A stretch of 64,000 nucleotides of DNA, taken from Phymatolithon calcareum (Eukaryota > Rhodophyta > Florideophyceae > Hapalidiales). The position numbers were made by a program, and so were the translations under genes. The notes beneath the pieces are model-generated. The model ran no database searches, was not told the origin of the DNA, and worked only from the letters and a program-made list of their open reading frames with translations. Below, one piece after another: positions 50,790 through 61,361 of the stretch. The DNA lies in NCBI GenBank assembly GCA_977006965.1, contig OZ345385.1, positions 1,054,001 to 1,118,000 on the forward strand. The letters are read 5' to 3'. Positions within the stretch are counted from its first letter, which is position 1. Each line of letters opens with the position of its first letter.

Positions 50790-51148
50790 ATCCACTCTCG
50801 TTAGAGGATTCTCTGGATTACGACCGAACACCCTCCACGGACCCAATTGCTGACTCCTCGATGGAGGATTTCGCATATGAAGATTCCGCGCAGCCGACCG
50901 CATCGGTTCACTCTGCACACGCCGCCGGGGATGATGCCGCGATGCCGCCCTCGCCGCACTGTACTGCATCGTACGCTTGCCCGCTGCCGTGCCCCACGCC
51001 GCCGGCGATGTATACCTCGACGCCGCTTTCCCCGAACTACTTCGTCCGCCTGACCGCCGCGCCGTTCCACGCCGCTCCGCGCGGCTGTAAATGCATGCCG
51101 TGGCAGCGCATTCTTCTAAGGTCAACATCTGACCCCGCTTGTGGCTGA
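50729..51148 (+). CDS. acidic then Pro/Cys-rich ORF, function unknown
   Basis: 140 codons. The first 45 are acidic (MDEEPVEQPISSSAIRRSPL, DSSMEDFAYEDSAQP) and look coding. After about 50955 it enters the repeat shared with 17.4-18.0 kb, where this frame is Pro/Ala/Cys-rich and probably not the conserved one. Confidence 0.35.
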   Translation: MDEEPVEQPISSSAIRRSPLNPLSLEDSLDYDRTPSTDPIADSSMEDFAYEDSAQPTASVHSAHAAGDDAAMPPSPHCTASYACPLPCPTPPAMYTSTPLSPNYFVRLTAAPFHAAPRGCKCMPWQRILLRSTSDPACG

Positions 51149-51405
51149 TCTCCAACGTATTACATTCGACCCCGCCTGCTGACGAGCTGAGAGCAATTAG
51201 CGCCGCTCCGTCGTCGCAGCAATCGTGGCGATTCCGGAGTCGCAAGGGCATACCGCGTCGTTTGAGGATTGTCGCTCAAAACAAAACATTGGAGCGATCC
51301 TTCTGCAGATTATCGAGCTTTATTGTGCTATGCATGTAGCTCTCATTCTAAGTTCTTGCTAAATTAATCAAAGTAAACTATAATATTTTCGACTTCCCCT
51401 TCTCG
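50955..51405 (+). repeat. diverged repeat family shared with 17412-18000 (-)
   Basis: Plus-strand counterpart of the minus-strand repeat at 17.4-18.0 kb; see the shared landmarks there. The end GTAAACTATAATATTTTCGA and CTTCCCCTTCTCGCCAG matches the complement of 17415-17455. Beyond 51405 the two copies diverge. Confidence 0.75.
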
Positions 51406-51485
51406 CCAGAAATTCCTTCTGAAACGTTGGAGAAGTGGAGGAAATGGAGATGATAGTCAGACTTTCATCTCCATCATAGTCTACA

Positions 51486-51830
51486 TTAATTTTCATTTTG
51501 TGGAAGTCGAAGGACGCGAGCTACGTCGGACAAATCAGAAAAATAAGAAAGGCAGTTAGAAAAAAGTACTGCTGATTCTAGAAGCATGTTATTGAGGCTG
51601 TGGGGGTGACGCAGCCCAGTAGCATCCTTCGTATCAGTCGGTTTCCCGTTCATGCGGAGGATGTCTCCTAGCCATGCCCATCGAATCCAAAGCAGAACTG
51701 GATTTGTTGGGTTTTTTGCTTCTTCAGCGATTGAACGTCCTGTTATTTCTGATAGCATTTTTGATACAACGCCATTTATCTTCTTCCGTACCGGGTCCGT
51801 TAGCCGCTATGAATGTCTGCATTTGTTCAT
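51486..51830 (-). pseudogene. delta (RTE-like) LINE C-terminus, decayed
   Basis: Minus-strand frame with KINGVVSKMLSEITGRSIAE, EEAKNPTNPVLLWIRWAWLG and DILRMNGKPTDTKDATGL, parallel to ARMLSRISGRHIADETRNP and WTWLGHILRM at 37.2-37.4 kb. Confidence 0.72.
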
Positions 51831-54800
51831 TCGATTCAATTCTTGTTTGCCACATCGTCACCATGTCAAATTACCGTGGGAAGGGTACAAGATTGAACGT
51901 TGGTGGTGCGAAGGCACTCATTTTACCTCATCACAAGTCTCCATCGAACAAATTATTAGTGTACTTGTGCACGAAAAAGTAGTTGCCTGGGATGGAATTG
52001 CCATGAGGACGAGCAGTAGACAGAGAAAGGCACTTTCCGTTGCGCAGAAGCAGTATCGCCCTGCTGTAATCTAAGCGGAACAGAATAAAGTGAAGCACAT
52101 GTTTGTAAGCCGCGACTGTTGAGTAAAACACAAATTGTACTATATAAGAAAGTCTGCCAATATAGGCACAGGGGAGAACAACGTTTTTAAAAGACTTTAG
52201 TACAAACTACGTTTTCCACACGTACAAGGCCATCGCACCCAACGCACTTCCTGTTAGATTTCGCCCGGTCATGCAAAAATACTCTGATTGTTACGGCCTG
52301 TACATGCGCACTTGCCGGTCGCCTCATAAGTCAAGTTGAATAACTAATGCGTATATTTCTCGCTCACTACCGACATCGATTTTATCAAGTCGTTGGGGAA
52401 TGACAGTCGAATGGAGGTGTCGCTGGCAGTTAGCAATAATGTCCGACTGTTAACAAAGAAAGTCTACTGGTGCGGATTACGAACGGTGCGTAATGCATTG
52501 TGTCTCGCGCTGACACTTCGGATACCTTGAGAGAATGTAGACACACGATCAAAAATAGATTGACTGAAGTAGGGACTACTTAAGCGGTGACTGAAGTCTT
52601 TCTCGAGGAAGTCACTGCGATCAACTTTGCCAGCAACAAACCAATCTAAACTTACTCTTCCGACGAAAGTCAGCAATGCATTCATACTGCCGATCAACGT
52701 TCACTGCGTATCATTGGATTGGACCACCCATGCCGAAGTCACTACATCCCCCTCGGAGTTTCTGACCAAGCGAGTAGTAAGAAATATTGCCAAAAGCACC
52801 GCACCCCTCCTGGAGGTTCTGCGCAAGGAAGTTGCATGGCTATGACGCATCTGCAGTAGAACCCGCCGTTCAGCTACTGGATGCTCACGACAGTAGAGGT
52901 TCTGCATTTCGAATAGTCAAAGTCCAGACAAATGCGAAACAATAGAACGGTATTCTTCGATGTGGCCACCGGCGCGTCGAGAAGGAGAGTTGAGATACAT
53001 AATTGGCCTTGTTGCCCTCCAAAAATTGCTCTCGGCGCTGAGCTCAACTCTTGTCATGAGGATAATTATTCCGAAAAACTCAATCAGCTCTGTCAATGTA
53101 GTCTCTTGTTGTCGAATTATTCTCAGCTTAGCGAACGCCAGAGCAGAAAAAATTCCCCATGTGAACTTGGGGAAACATCTTCATGACGAAATCTTACTTC
53201 GCATGAATACCATCATTTTCTGATAAGATGTCTCTGGTAAGAGTGCAAAGTCTCCAGAACTGAGAGGAAACTTAGACCCGATTCGGTCCTGAAGCTTGGC
53301 GCTCGTACCATGGTTCCCCAAAAGCGACAGTATTCGGCTCGCGGTCAGGCACGACGACATCAAGTTCGTTTTTGGATGTTTGGTCCGAAGAGCCGTTCAA
53401 GACGTAGGAGAGAGAGCCCGGAAGAGGGATTTTAGAGATGGTGAAGGTTTTATCGATGCTTTTGTGTCTATTTGATGAGCTTCTGATTCTGACTGTGGAC
53501 GATAAACTGGCGTTTCGCAATGAAGATGGGCCAGGATGAGTACTGTAGTTCTGGGTGGTACTGCGCTTTGCCGGTGTTGGCTCGGTTCAAGGCTGGTGAG
53601 CTTCTGCAATGCCATTTTCAGAGTCCCCTATCTTGACGTTGAACAGGTTGACTGTCTTAAAGTTAGTTTCTTCGGCGAACGGCACACTATGACACATTTT
53701 ACGCGAAGTGATATGCTCGGGCGACCATTCAGTTCTCCTTCAGTACCTCCTGAACGATACCACACACCCTTTTTCGCTTGGAAAAGGCTCCATATTGTAT
53801 GAAGCGTTCTACGAGACCTGTCATCGATGCTTCCTTTGTGTGTATGGATGTACCGACCACGCGGGGCTGGACGTTTTCTCTTGGCCTGGCAGGTCTGGTT
53901 CTTCTGGGTGACCACAATATTTTTGTTGCTAGCGCCGAGCGAAGAGATTTTAAGGTAGTAGTTGCGGTACTCCTCACCCACTACACAAGTTCGGCTTTTC
54001 AGTAATAGCGCATATAATCCGTTCTGCGTTCGATTTACTAACTCTTCCGAGCTTTTGAATCCGTCCTCATTTGAGGACTGGGTCCTCAATTGACGACGTT
54101 CGGCACATAGACACTAGGAATTCCTTTTCTGTACGTCACTGCAATGCGCTTTTCACAATGCCTACATATACAAATCCTAATGTGATTGGCTCTAGATTTC
54201 GTTTCCCAGCAATGATTTTGAAAAAGGGCCCAAAAATGATGCAGTACTAAACGGTGTCCAAATCCGGAAGCAACTGCCTGCAGTGTTCAGTGCTTGCATC
54301 CGCACACTGAAAACGTATTATGATTCAACATCAAGTATTCGAATGCGCTCAAATTGAATTCCGTTTTCGCGCAAACCCTTAGCAGCGTGACAGAAATTAA
54401 TCGTAATTCATATTTCCTGTGCCCACGTCCTAAAATTAATACCAGAAATCGATTCAGCGCGAAAATCTGGTCCAGAAAACTTAAGAATCTCTGATTTCTA
54501 TTTTTAACATGGGAACGGTTTGGTCTACAGCTCCCCAACTAGAACACGCAAAGCTAGTGATGAGTGCGTATTGGAGAAAGCGACTTGATCATGATTACTG
54601 ACTACCAGTTTTGCATCATTATTCTCTATGGGACGGGGATGTCAGGAAGCAGCAATCCATTTAGATATGTGGTTGTGGCGGAAACAAGAACGGAGCCTTT
54701 TATCCTTCACGGATGGATCCACCAAAGGTCAGTCAGAGTTGAAGCTTTATCTATAGCGTTTCGCATTAAGCTGTCCTAAATGTAAGCGTTTTACCTTTTT

Positions 54801-55854
54801 CTCAGTACCCCGGTCTTTACCGAGAAAACGAGAATGGAAAATGCACAGTCCTTTGATATCTTTTAACGCTCCTGTGTCCCTGTCCTCGTAAAATGCTGCT
54901 GTAGTGGGATCTGCAGCAACTCTGAGGAGGGTACACGCGTTGAACCAATGGCACTGTCTTCCGTGTGCGACATTCGCATCAGTCAGTGTTTTCAAAGTTT
55001 TCAAATGTGCAGATCCTATTTCATTTTCGTCGTTCAGAACTGAAAAAAGTGTTTGCTCTACCATGTATAATTTCATTGCTTGTACACACTAGGCTCGCAT
55101 GACCTCATCTTGTGAACGTACAGTCGCGCACAGGAGAGTTTTCTTTTGTCACTACGGCCTAGCTAGCCAGGCACAAGACTTCGCCTGGCACACGCTCTGC
55201 GCCCTGGTAATATTTGAGACATCTGTAGTAGTAGGCATACTGAAGATAGAAGCATCACAGAGCGAGCATTTGCAATTGTACAAACTTATCTCTGCACTGT
55301 AGGAGTCCTCTCGGAATTCAAAGCCACGCAAGCTGATCTACTTTGCCTGGGTTGCAGCTTAGAACACGCTCTTGTTGGCTGAAGGCAAGCCTGGAAGTAT
55401 GCCCGCGAGCGAGACGACGGCAGAATATCACCTGGAGCGATATCTTTCGGACCCAGCGCGCTGCAGTGACCGGGGTCTGTTGTATTGCTCCGTTGCTACT
55501 AGAGCTCAGTCCGTTGGCCCGATCAAGCCTGGCCCATACCGACCAGAGATCAAGAATCAATAGGGCCGAGATTTCAGCCCGTCTACAGATCCACTTTTAC
55601 ACGCAGATCGTGCTCTTCGTGCGAGCGCACTCGCCATGAAAGGCTTTTTCCTACCATTAACGCATCCATGGTGCCTTCTTGTCCAGATGAACGGAAGACC
55701 TACTGAGATGCGCTCTTCCGATTTTCGTCGATGCCGTGCTTTCGATGGGTGTGTGAGCGTTTCCATTGTAGTTTGGTGGCGGTCTTCATTCTAAAGAGAG
55801 TGCCTCAGAATCTCTTGTATACTCTTATTTGCTCGCGATTTGTTGAACCGGTAT
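51831..55854. other. no recognisable gene
   Basis: About 4 kb with many short frames on both strands, the longest 154 codons (minus, 53628-54089) and 140 codons (plus, 51652-52074, a shadow over the LINE relic). None has a recognisable motif, and I see no repeat shared with the rest of the window. Confidence 0.35.
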
Positions 55855-56100
55855 TTTTGTTTGTTTGTTTATTGTGTGATATTCGAGCTACACTAAGGTA
55901 CCTCACATCTAGGGGTCCTCTAAGATGTTCACAAGCTGGATCCATTCTGGGTACTCGCGTAACTGGTTCCTGCAAATACTGTAGCACACCACTACACGGC
56001 GAAATCCGTCGGCCCTTGCTTGTGACAGGACTCGAACCGGTGACTTCACATTTCTTTCTGTAAAATCGTTGCGGACCTTGCTCTTCAAAGATGAAGGAGA
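55855..56100 (-). mobile_element. tRNA-derived SINE candidate
   Basis: On the minus strand the sequence contains a perfect pol III B-box GGTTCGAGTCC (complement of 56028-56038) within GAAGTCACCGGTTCGAGTCC. A weak A-box-like GAGCAAGGTCCG lies about 45 bases upstream. The downstream end is A-rich: CACACAATAAACAAACAAAC. The acceptor stem of a true tRNA cannot be formed, so it is not a working tRNA. A SINE head is the best guess. No target duplication was found. Confidence 0.45.
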
Positions 56101-56520
56101 CGTCTCGGAGTCCAACAGGAAGAGAAAAATTCACAAGAACCGACAGCACATGGGTGAGAATAGACCAGGAGAGGAGAGAGAAAAGAATAGAGGTAGGAGT
56201 TTGATAAGGGGAGGGAGGGATGTTATAGTGAGTGTCACACGAGCGGCCAAATTTGAGGGCCCAAAGCGGCACCGGGCGACCTGGCACGGAGCGGCCAGGA
56301 CGCAAATGCGACCCGAAGGCGACCTTCGCGTCCTGGTTGACCGAGTGCAGGAGACCGGGCACGCGCCTTAGGGACCGGAACTTGGCGGCCGATGTAACTT
56401 TGGTGTACGTTAACCACTGCAGTGGCGAACAGTATCATGGCACTGTTCACCATCTTATAGCAACTTAATTTAGATGGAGCTCAAGTTCTCCTCCTGAATG
56501 TTCTGCTCCATATTACATTT

Positions 56521-56548
56521 AATTGACCGTTCAGCTGAACGGTCAATT
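56521..56548. repeat. 28-bp perfect palindrome
   Basis: Perfectly self-complementary, centred on TCAGCTGA (AATTGACCGTTCAG and its complement). Non-coding flank. Confidence 0.93.
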
Positions 56549-57042
56549 CTGCAGACATGATGACCGTAGAACTCTACTGCTAAAGTTTGAAACATTCTTT
56601 TTGGCCCGATTTATCCACGTTGTGGGCCAGTTCGACCTTGTGATTAGATCGTTACAAATCTAAAAATTACCACCCGGAGGATGCGGGAAATCGTATTTTT
56701 GCAATTTTCAGGCAGTAGTTCAAAAAAATCAATATGGTTTTGCTTAGTTCCTTTTCCCTCATTCGTTGCGCGTTCCTGCGCGGTCATGGCGCCGTGCAAT
56801 TGGGTCACTCCTGAAAATGATAAATTGCAGAGACGCAAAACAGTACGCAAATTGTGCAAATGTATTCCGCTGTCACGCGCACGCCAAATTGTGGAGCCCT
56901 GAAAACATTGTCGCATTTTGTGTCACACAATTCCGTTACGAGTCCAGTACAGTACGTTTTTGTGCTCTCCTGTGGCTGCTTCAAGAAGCGCCAAAGACTG
57001 ACAAACAGCACAGATTTTTGATAGCAATATGGTACGTTACAG
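56549..57042. other. no gene seen
   Basis: Overlapping short frames around 56640-57010. Nothing recognisable. Confidence 0.4.
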
Positions 57043-57381
57043 TTGCGTATGAGTAAGCATTTTTCTGTAATGATCTACCTGCGCCGCACACTGAACACGC
57101 TTCTATCCGCGCTACGCGACGACGCTGCGGCCGCTGCTAAAACGCTTTCCAGTCGGAATGACGCGCGCGGGGTTACGAAACATGTTGATGCCGCGCGAGA
57201 GTATATCGACCTGGCCACCGGGTTCTTTGATGAGAGGGCCGGCGCTCTAACCAGTGATGAGCGGGTGTTCGCCATGCAGGCGCTTTCTGCGGCGCAGAAA
57301 GAGCTTGACGAAGCGCTTGTACCCTTCGGCGATGAGGCGCTTGCTCAAGCCCGCGCAGTTCTCAAGAGTGCTGTTTTGTAA
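57043..57381 (+). CDS. small Ala-rich helical protein, function unknown
   Basis: 112 codons from ATG 57043; 57070 (MIYLRRTLNTLLSALRDDAA) may be the better start. The protein is strongly helical and Ala/Asp/Arg-rich with regular heptad-like spacing: DAAREYIDLATGFFDERAG, ERVFAMQALSAAQKELDEAL, GDEALAQARAVLKSAVL. Base composition is more GC-rich than the AT-rich flanks and third positions favour G/C, unlike the surrounding junk. No family is recognised. It could be an exon, a small gene or a domesticated element fragment. Confidence 0.5.
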   Translation: MRMSKHFSVMIYLRRTLNTLLSALRDDAAAAAKTLSSRNDARGVTKHVDAAREYIDLATGFFDERAGALTSDERVFAMQALSAAQKELDEALVPFGDEALAQARAVLKSAVL

Positions 57382-57819
57382 TACGCAATAGCTCTCTTCC
57401 GTCAACCGCTGCGCTTCGTTGCGCACCGGCGGTGAACGGATGGTCAACAATTTTTTGTACTACAGTTTTTTTTGAAAGCTCGACTTCACGTGCCTTGTTT
57501 TGCATTAAAGGCAGGTCTACTACGCCCGACTTCCACGACATATCCGATCTCTTGCTTAGTGCAGCAATGCATGCCCACGAGACCTCAAAAATCGAGATGG
57601 GGGGAAATTGTAAGTTTCTATTTTAGAAGCCCTCAACGCCAGATTTGCCGACACCAGAGCAGCTTCCCATGTACTACTGTCGCATTCTATTACACTATCA
57701 TTTCTTCCGTCATTATAATCTCTAGCTCTAATAGTCTGTCCATCGCCTGCATTATTTCGTCCTCGGTCGTTCCGTTAAGTTGTGGTCTTGTGTTCTTTTC
57801 TCAAATGCAATGAGGTGAT
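57382..57819. other. no gene seen
   Basis: Short frames only. The minus strand near 57780-57690 has a helical phrase (LNGTTEDEIMQAMDRLLELE) but soon stops. Confidence 0.35.
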
Positions 57820-58098
57820 CGAGGTGATGGCACCACAGCCTCATCCATCCGCAGTGAAAATGGAAAACGAAAAAGAGAATGAGAGCAAGAGCAAGAGACT
57901 TACAAGAGTTCTAACTGGAAGGACGGTTGATGAGTGGAATAGGTCATCGCACGAAAATCTGCCCTCTTTCAATTTTCATAAAGTAACAGGGCAGATTCTC
58001 GTCCACCTAGTGATTTCGAAATGAGAATTGAGCGGCTGAATTCGCGGTGTGTTAAGCTCGATACAGTGGGGCTTTTAAAATAAACTTTCCCAAAAAAG
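57820..58098 (+). mobile_element. LINE 3' fragments (alpha-like peptide, beta-type tail)
   Basis: The frame ENEKENESKSKRLTRVLTGR weakly resembles the alpha C-terminus (EFECKRLTGALVGRELRIKN). At 58070-58092 the beta tail GGGGCTTTTAAAATAAACTT is followed by TCCCAAAAAA. Probably two truncated insertions. Boundaries are unclear. Confidence 0.5.
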
Positions 58099-58599
58099 CA
58101 GCTGAAATATATCTATGCCTAAGCAGCGGCTTTCCAATATTCAAAAAGAAATACTGGAAATGGCAGTTGATATGCCTGAAGTCAACTACATAATATGAGC
58201 AATTAAAAACGTAGGCAAAGGATTTTAGCGCAACGAAAAGTCTTTCCGGTGCGGTGATAATTGACAAAGGGAGCTTCAATTAAACAGAAATCCACCCATG
58301 CATTCTACAGAAAAGATCGTTTGCTAATATCACCAGTTCTTCTCCAAGCGGCAAGTAAAGATCGACGTCTTCTTGCCAAAGTTATGATTCCTGTGATGGT
58401 ATGTAGAAAGCATCGCGCCATAACAAGATTCTTTTAAGGCAACATCGCTGCAATAAGTTTGCTACTTGTGGCCGTTAACATTCGCATCTGCGTTTTATGT
58501 ACTCTCAGGAAATCGCATTTTTGATCAGTTGCATACGTTGTCGTTCGCATAATTGCGAGCAGCCATTGAGCAGGGGATAGCTCTTTTACAATCCCCGCG
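58099..58599. other. no gene seen
   Basis: About 500 bases. A minus-strand frame of 75 codons is Phe/Tyr-rich without a motif. Confidence 0.35.
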
Positions 58600-58800
58600 C
58601 CTAACCTGCTATGAAAATGACCAAGGAAATGGAAGACGAATGCAGGAGACATGCAAGAGCTCTAATTGAAAGAGAAATGAGAGCGAGGAAAATCTTGAAC
58701 GAAAAAACCAACTGACCAATGCATGCGTAGCTGCCCTGCTACTCTTACGATGAGGCCTTGGGAGCTTTCAAACAAAGTTAGCAAATATCCCCCCCTAACC
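58600..58800 (+). mobile_element. alpha-LINE 3'-end fragment
   Basis: Encodes KEMEDECRRHARALIEREMR and ARKILNEKTN-stop, followed by GCTGCCCTGCTACTCTTACG, GGGAGCTTTCAAACAAAG and AAATATCCCCC, matching the alpha tails at 30.3 and 44.1 kb. Confidence 0.75.
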
Positions 58801-59399
58801 ACGCGAATGTATTGCGCAGTTCAATCTTTTCATACTTCCCAAAGTTTACCTGGATGTTGTGGGAGAATACGATAGTTTACAGCAAAGTATCTCGGTAATC
58901 CTGAAATGGCTCAGAGTTCTCGATGAGGTATTGGCTATGCTCTAGGATGCCGAAGACACATAAACACTGAGGGCGCAGAAACCATTAGCCCTAACCGGCA
59001 GATGATAGGTTCCGTAAAACCAAAAACACTCTCTGCTTTGCTTATGTGAGGATTCTCGACACCTGTGAGGCGAACAGCGTGGGTGGTGATTAATAAGGTT
59101 TCAAGCTTGCGATTAATTGCATTTCTCGAATCAACTTCGTGCTGCAGGTGCTTTAGATCACAAGAAATTACCTGCGATACGCATAGTACAATAAACCATA
59201 TCGCACTTCAGTGTTCTTGAAAATGAGTGCCGATCAACGTAGCGAAACAATTCTGCCTTCGTAATTCACATATCGCAATTTAGTTTTCGTAATTACTGTT
59301 TACGAAGCGTCCCAACTCTTCTCTATTTTGGAATTCGTAACAGCGTTGTCAATTGTTTGGAGTGCATGGCTGCTGTGCAATGTTGAGCGATTAGTATTT
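58801..59399. other. no gene seen
   Basis: About 600 bases with no recognisable gene or repeat. Confidence 0.4.
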
Positions 59400-60537
59400 T
59401 CTTCAGATCTCACAAGGAAAGAGAGAAGAGTATTTTTTATTGAAAAGTTACCAACGCATCTGCAGAAGCTCGGGGCAACTTTGCTCGGACCGCGGGCTGT
59501 CTTTTTCATGGGGTGCAACACTATATCTTAGAATACCAAAACTTACCTCTGGCTCCGGAGCCTCGAGGGGGAAAAATATTCCACTTTCCTGTGCTGCTCG
59601 CCGTCCAGTGCTTTCTTAGTGAATGCACTCTCTTCGGGGGATAGCTCATCTTTTGACAGACCGGTCGATAAATCTTCGATATCGTCTTTGCCACTTTGAC
59701 CCGTAAGTTCGATGAGCTCCGTGGTGCTCATTGGCGGGAACGATCAAAATGACCATTTTCTAGACTTGAATGACAAATGCGGTGGCAATGTTATTTTCGC
59801 TTGCGGGATGAGCCGTTTTCCGCCTCTTTCAGCTTTCGCTGCAGTTTCTAAGATCTTGCGCTTTTGGTACTGCTTCATCTTTGTACTGGCCACTGTATCG
59901 TTAGCCGCAATGCATAGGTGCTTGTTCACTTTGGCGCGGATTACATCCAATTCTGCGTGCTGGAGCTCTTCGGCGTCTCTTTCCGGCTTTGCCGCGAGCT
60001 GCTCCGCGCGCCTTATTAGTCTTCTCACGAATAACCTCGCTAGGATGCCCCTTCTGTCTTCTGGAGGCACAATACGACACATTGCCCTGCTCCTTTCCGT
60101 GCTCCGCTTCCCGGTTTTCCAAATATCTGGCCGAAAAAGATTGCCTCGATCTTCTTGATCTCATGCTCCACTTTGGATGTCCAAGATGTTAGGTGCATAG
60201 CGTACTCCCACCTAGACTGTACCAGAGATTTGTACAGTTTTGTGGTCCTCGCCGGATGTACACCATTTGTGAATACTCCAAGCCGTCTCAACGTTCCAAG
60301 GATGTGTTTGGACTTCTTGATTCTTTCCACGAATTTAGAGTCTGATGCCCCATCCTGTGTGATCGTTACTCTAAGGTGCTTCACTTCTCGCGCTTTCATT
60401 AGCTTTCGTCCCGACAATCGAAATTGCTGTCTCGCGGTGTCCGTTGTCCACAAAATGACACTTTTCTTCGTGTTCCACGTCACTTCGTTTTCATTCGCCC
60501 ATTCCGACGCAAAGTCCAGAACTTTAGCGGTTCAAAA
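59400..60537 (-). mobile_element. gamma LINE, ORF2 C-terminal part and 3' UTR
   Basis: The minus-strand order is an RT motif-D segment (LDFASEWANENEVTWNTKKS), KHLRVTITQDGASDSKFVE, TKLYKSLVQSRWEYAMHLTS, EAIFFGQIFGKPGSG (to about 60040), then in other frames MCRIVPPEDRRGILARLFV and a charged tail, ending TGLSKDELSPEESAFTKKAL and SPSRLRSQR-stop at 59543. The 3' UTR (59580-59408) has CCCCTCGAGGCTCC, GTTGCCCCGAGCTTCTGCAG, GCGTTGGTAACTTTTCAATA. It identifies the source family of the short insertions at 34.7, 48.6 and 49.4 kb. Frameshifts near 60040 and 59740 make it dead. Confidence 0.8.
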
Positions 60538-60990
60538 AGGCAAGAATCGCCGTCTACGAGCTGCACAGCCTCTGAGTATTCAAGAAAGGGTTCACCGTCC
60601 AAAAATGCATCCATGCATACAATGCAGTAATTCAGCCCAGTTGGGAATACGCAATACACATAACACCGTGAACTCAAGATGTTCTGCAAGCTGTCAAGGA
60701 AGTTGAGCAGACATTCTTCAGGCAAGTGTTTGAGCCACTCTCGCACGGAAGTACGGACAGCCTCCGCCTCCTCTGCCGAATCCAAGCCACCCACTACCGT
60801 CGTGAAATATCAGCCTTCAAAAGTGCTGAGAAAGACGAAGAGGAAAGAAATTGCTTACCTAGAGGAGCCGCCTGAGAGGAGAAACACAGAAGAGGATAAT
60901 GCTATGGGCAAGGACATTTCTGCAATGGATAAGAGAGAACCATTTGAGGAAGCTGTGAAGCTTATGCAAACACAACATTTACGCAAGCCG
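60527..60990 (+). pseudogene. beta-like LINE ORF2 fragment
   Basis: In shifting frames: RFKKARIAVYELHSL, VFKKGFTVQKCIHAYNAVIQ, PSWEYAIHITP, DVLQAVKEVEQTFFRQVFEP, SLRLLCRIQATHYRREISAF. It parallels RLKKSRTAVYELRTLGVFKK and following residues of the LINE at 39.5-39.8 kb. It overlaps, head-to-head by a few bases, the minus-strand gamma LINE. Confidence 0.8.
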
Positions 60991-60992
60991 TG

Positions 60993-61020
60993 GTGAGGAT
61001 CATATATTTATGATCCTCAC
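60993..61020. repeat. hairpin with 11-bp perfect stem
   Basis: GTGAGGATCAT (60993-61003) pairs with ATGATCCTCAC (61010-61020) around a 6-base AT loop. It lies at the end of the LINE fragment. Confidence 0.85.
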
Positions 61021-61302
61021 GTCATTAATGAGACGAATTTTCCTGCAAAGATCCCCTATTTTTATTGCAAAGAGGGCTTGAACAGGTCCTCGCAAGTACC
61101 AATGGACCATAATCGGCACGGAGGCCGACTCGCGTCTATTTCCCCTCTTTAACCTGATAATACCAAGACGAGGACCTATGTGCCTTAGGCAAATATTAAT
61201 GTTTGTTTTTGAAAATGTGCAGGCGGGCACTATTTTGAGGTCCTCTCGATAGAAGAGGCACTAGTCAACGGCGTTATAACTTGGTAATGATCGGCTGTGA
61301 GT

Positions 61303-61361
61303 TTGGGCAGAGGATTCTTCACATGCACTAAGTTCGTACATGTCAAGAATCCTCTGCCCAA
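61303..61361. repeat. long hairpin, 17-bp perfect stem (pre-miRNA-like)
   Basis: TTGGGCAGAGGATTCTT (61303-61319) pairs perfectly with AAGAATCCTCTGCCCAA (61345-61361). After one mismatch, ACATG (61321-61325) pairs with CATGT (61339-61343), leaving a 13-base loop. Size and shape resemble a small-RNA precursor, but no expression can be judged. Confidence 0.88.

Noticed and set aside
55990-56100. A tRNA gene on the minus strand (GTCACCGGTTCGAGTCC)
   Set aside because: The B-box is perfect, but no 7-bp acceptor stem or sensible anticodon stem can be built. A SINE head is more likely.
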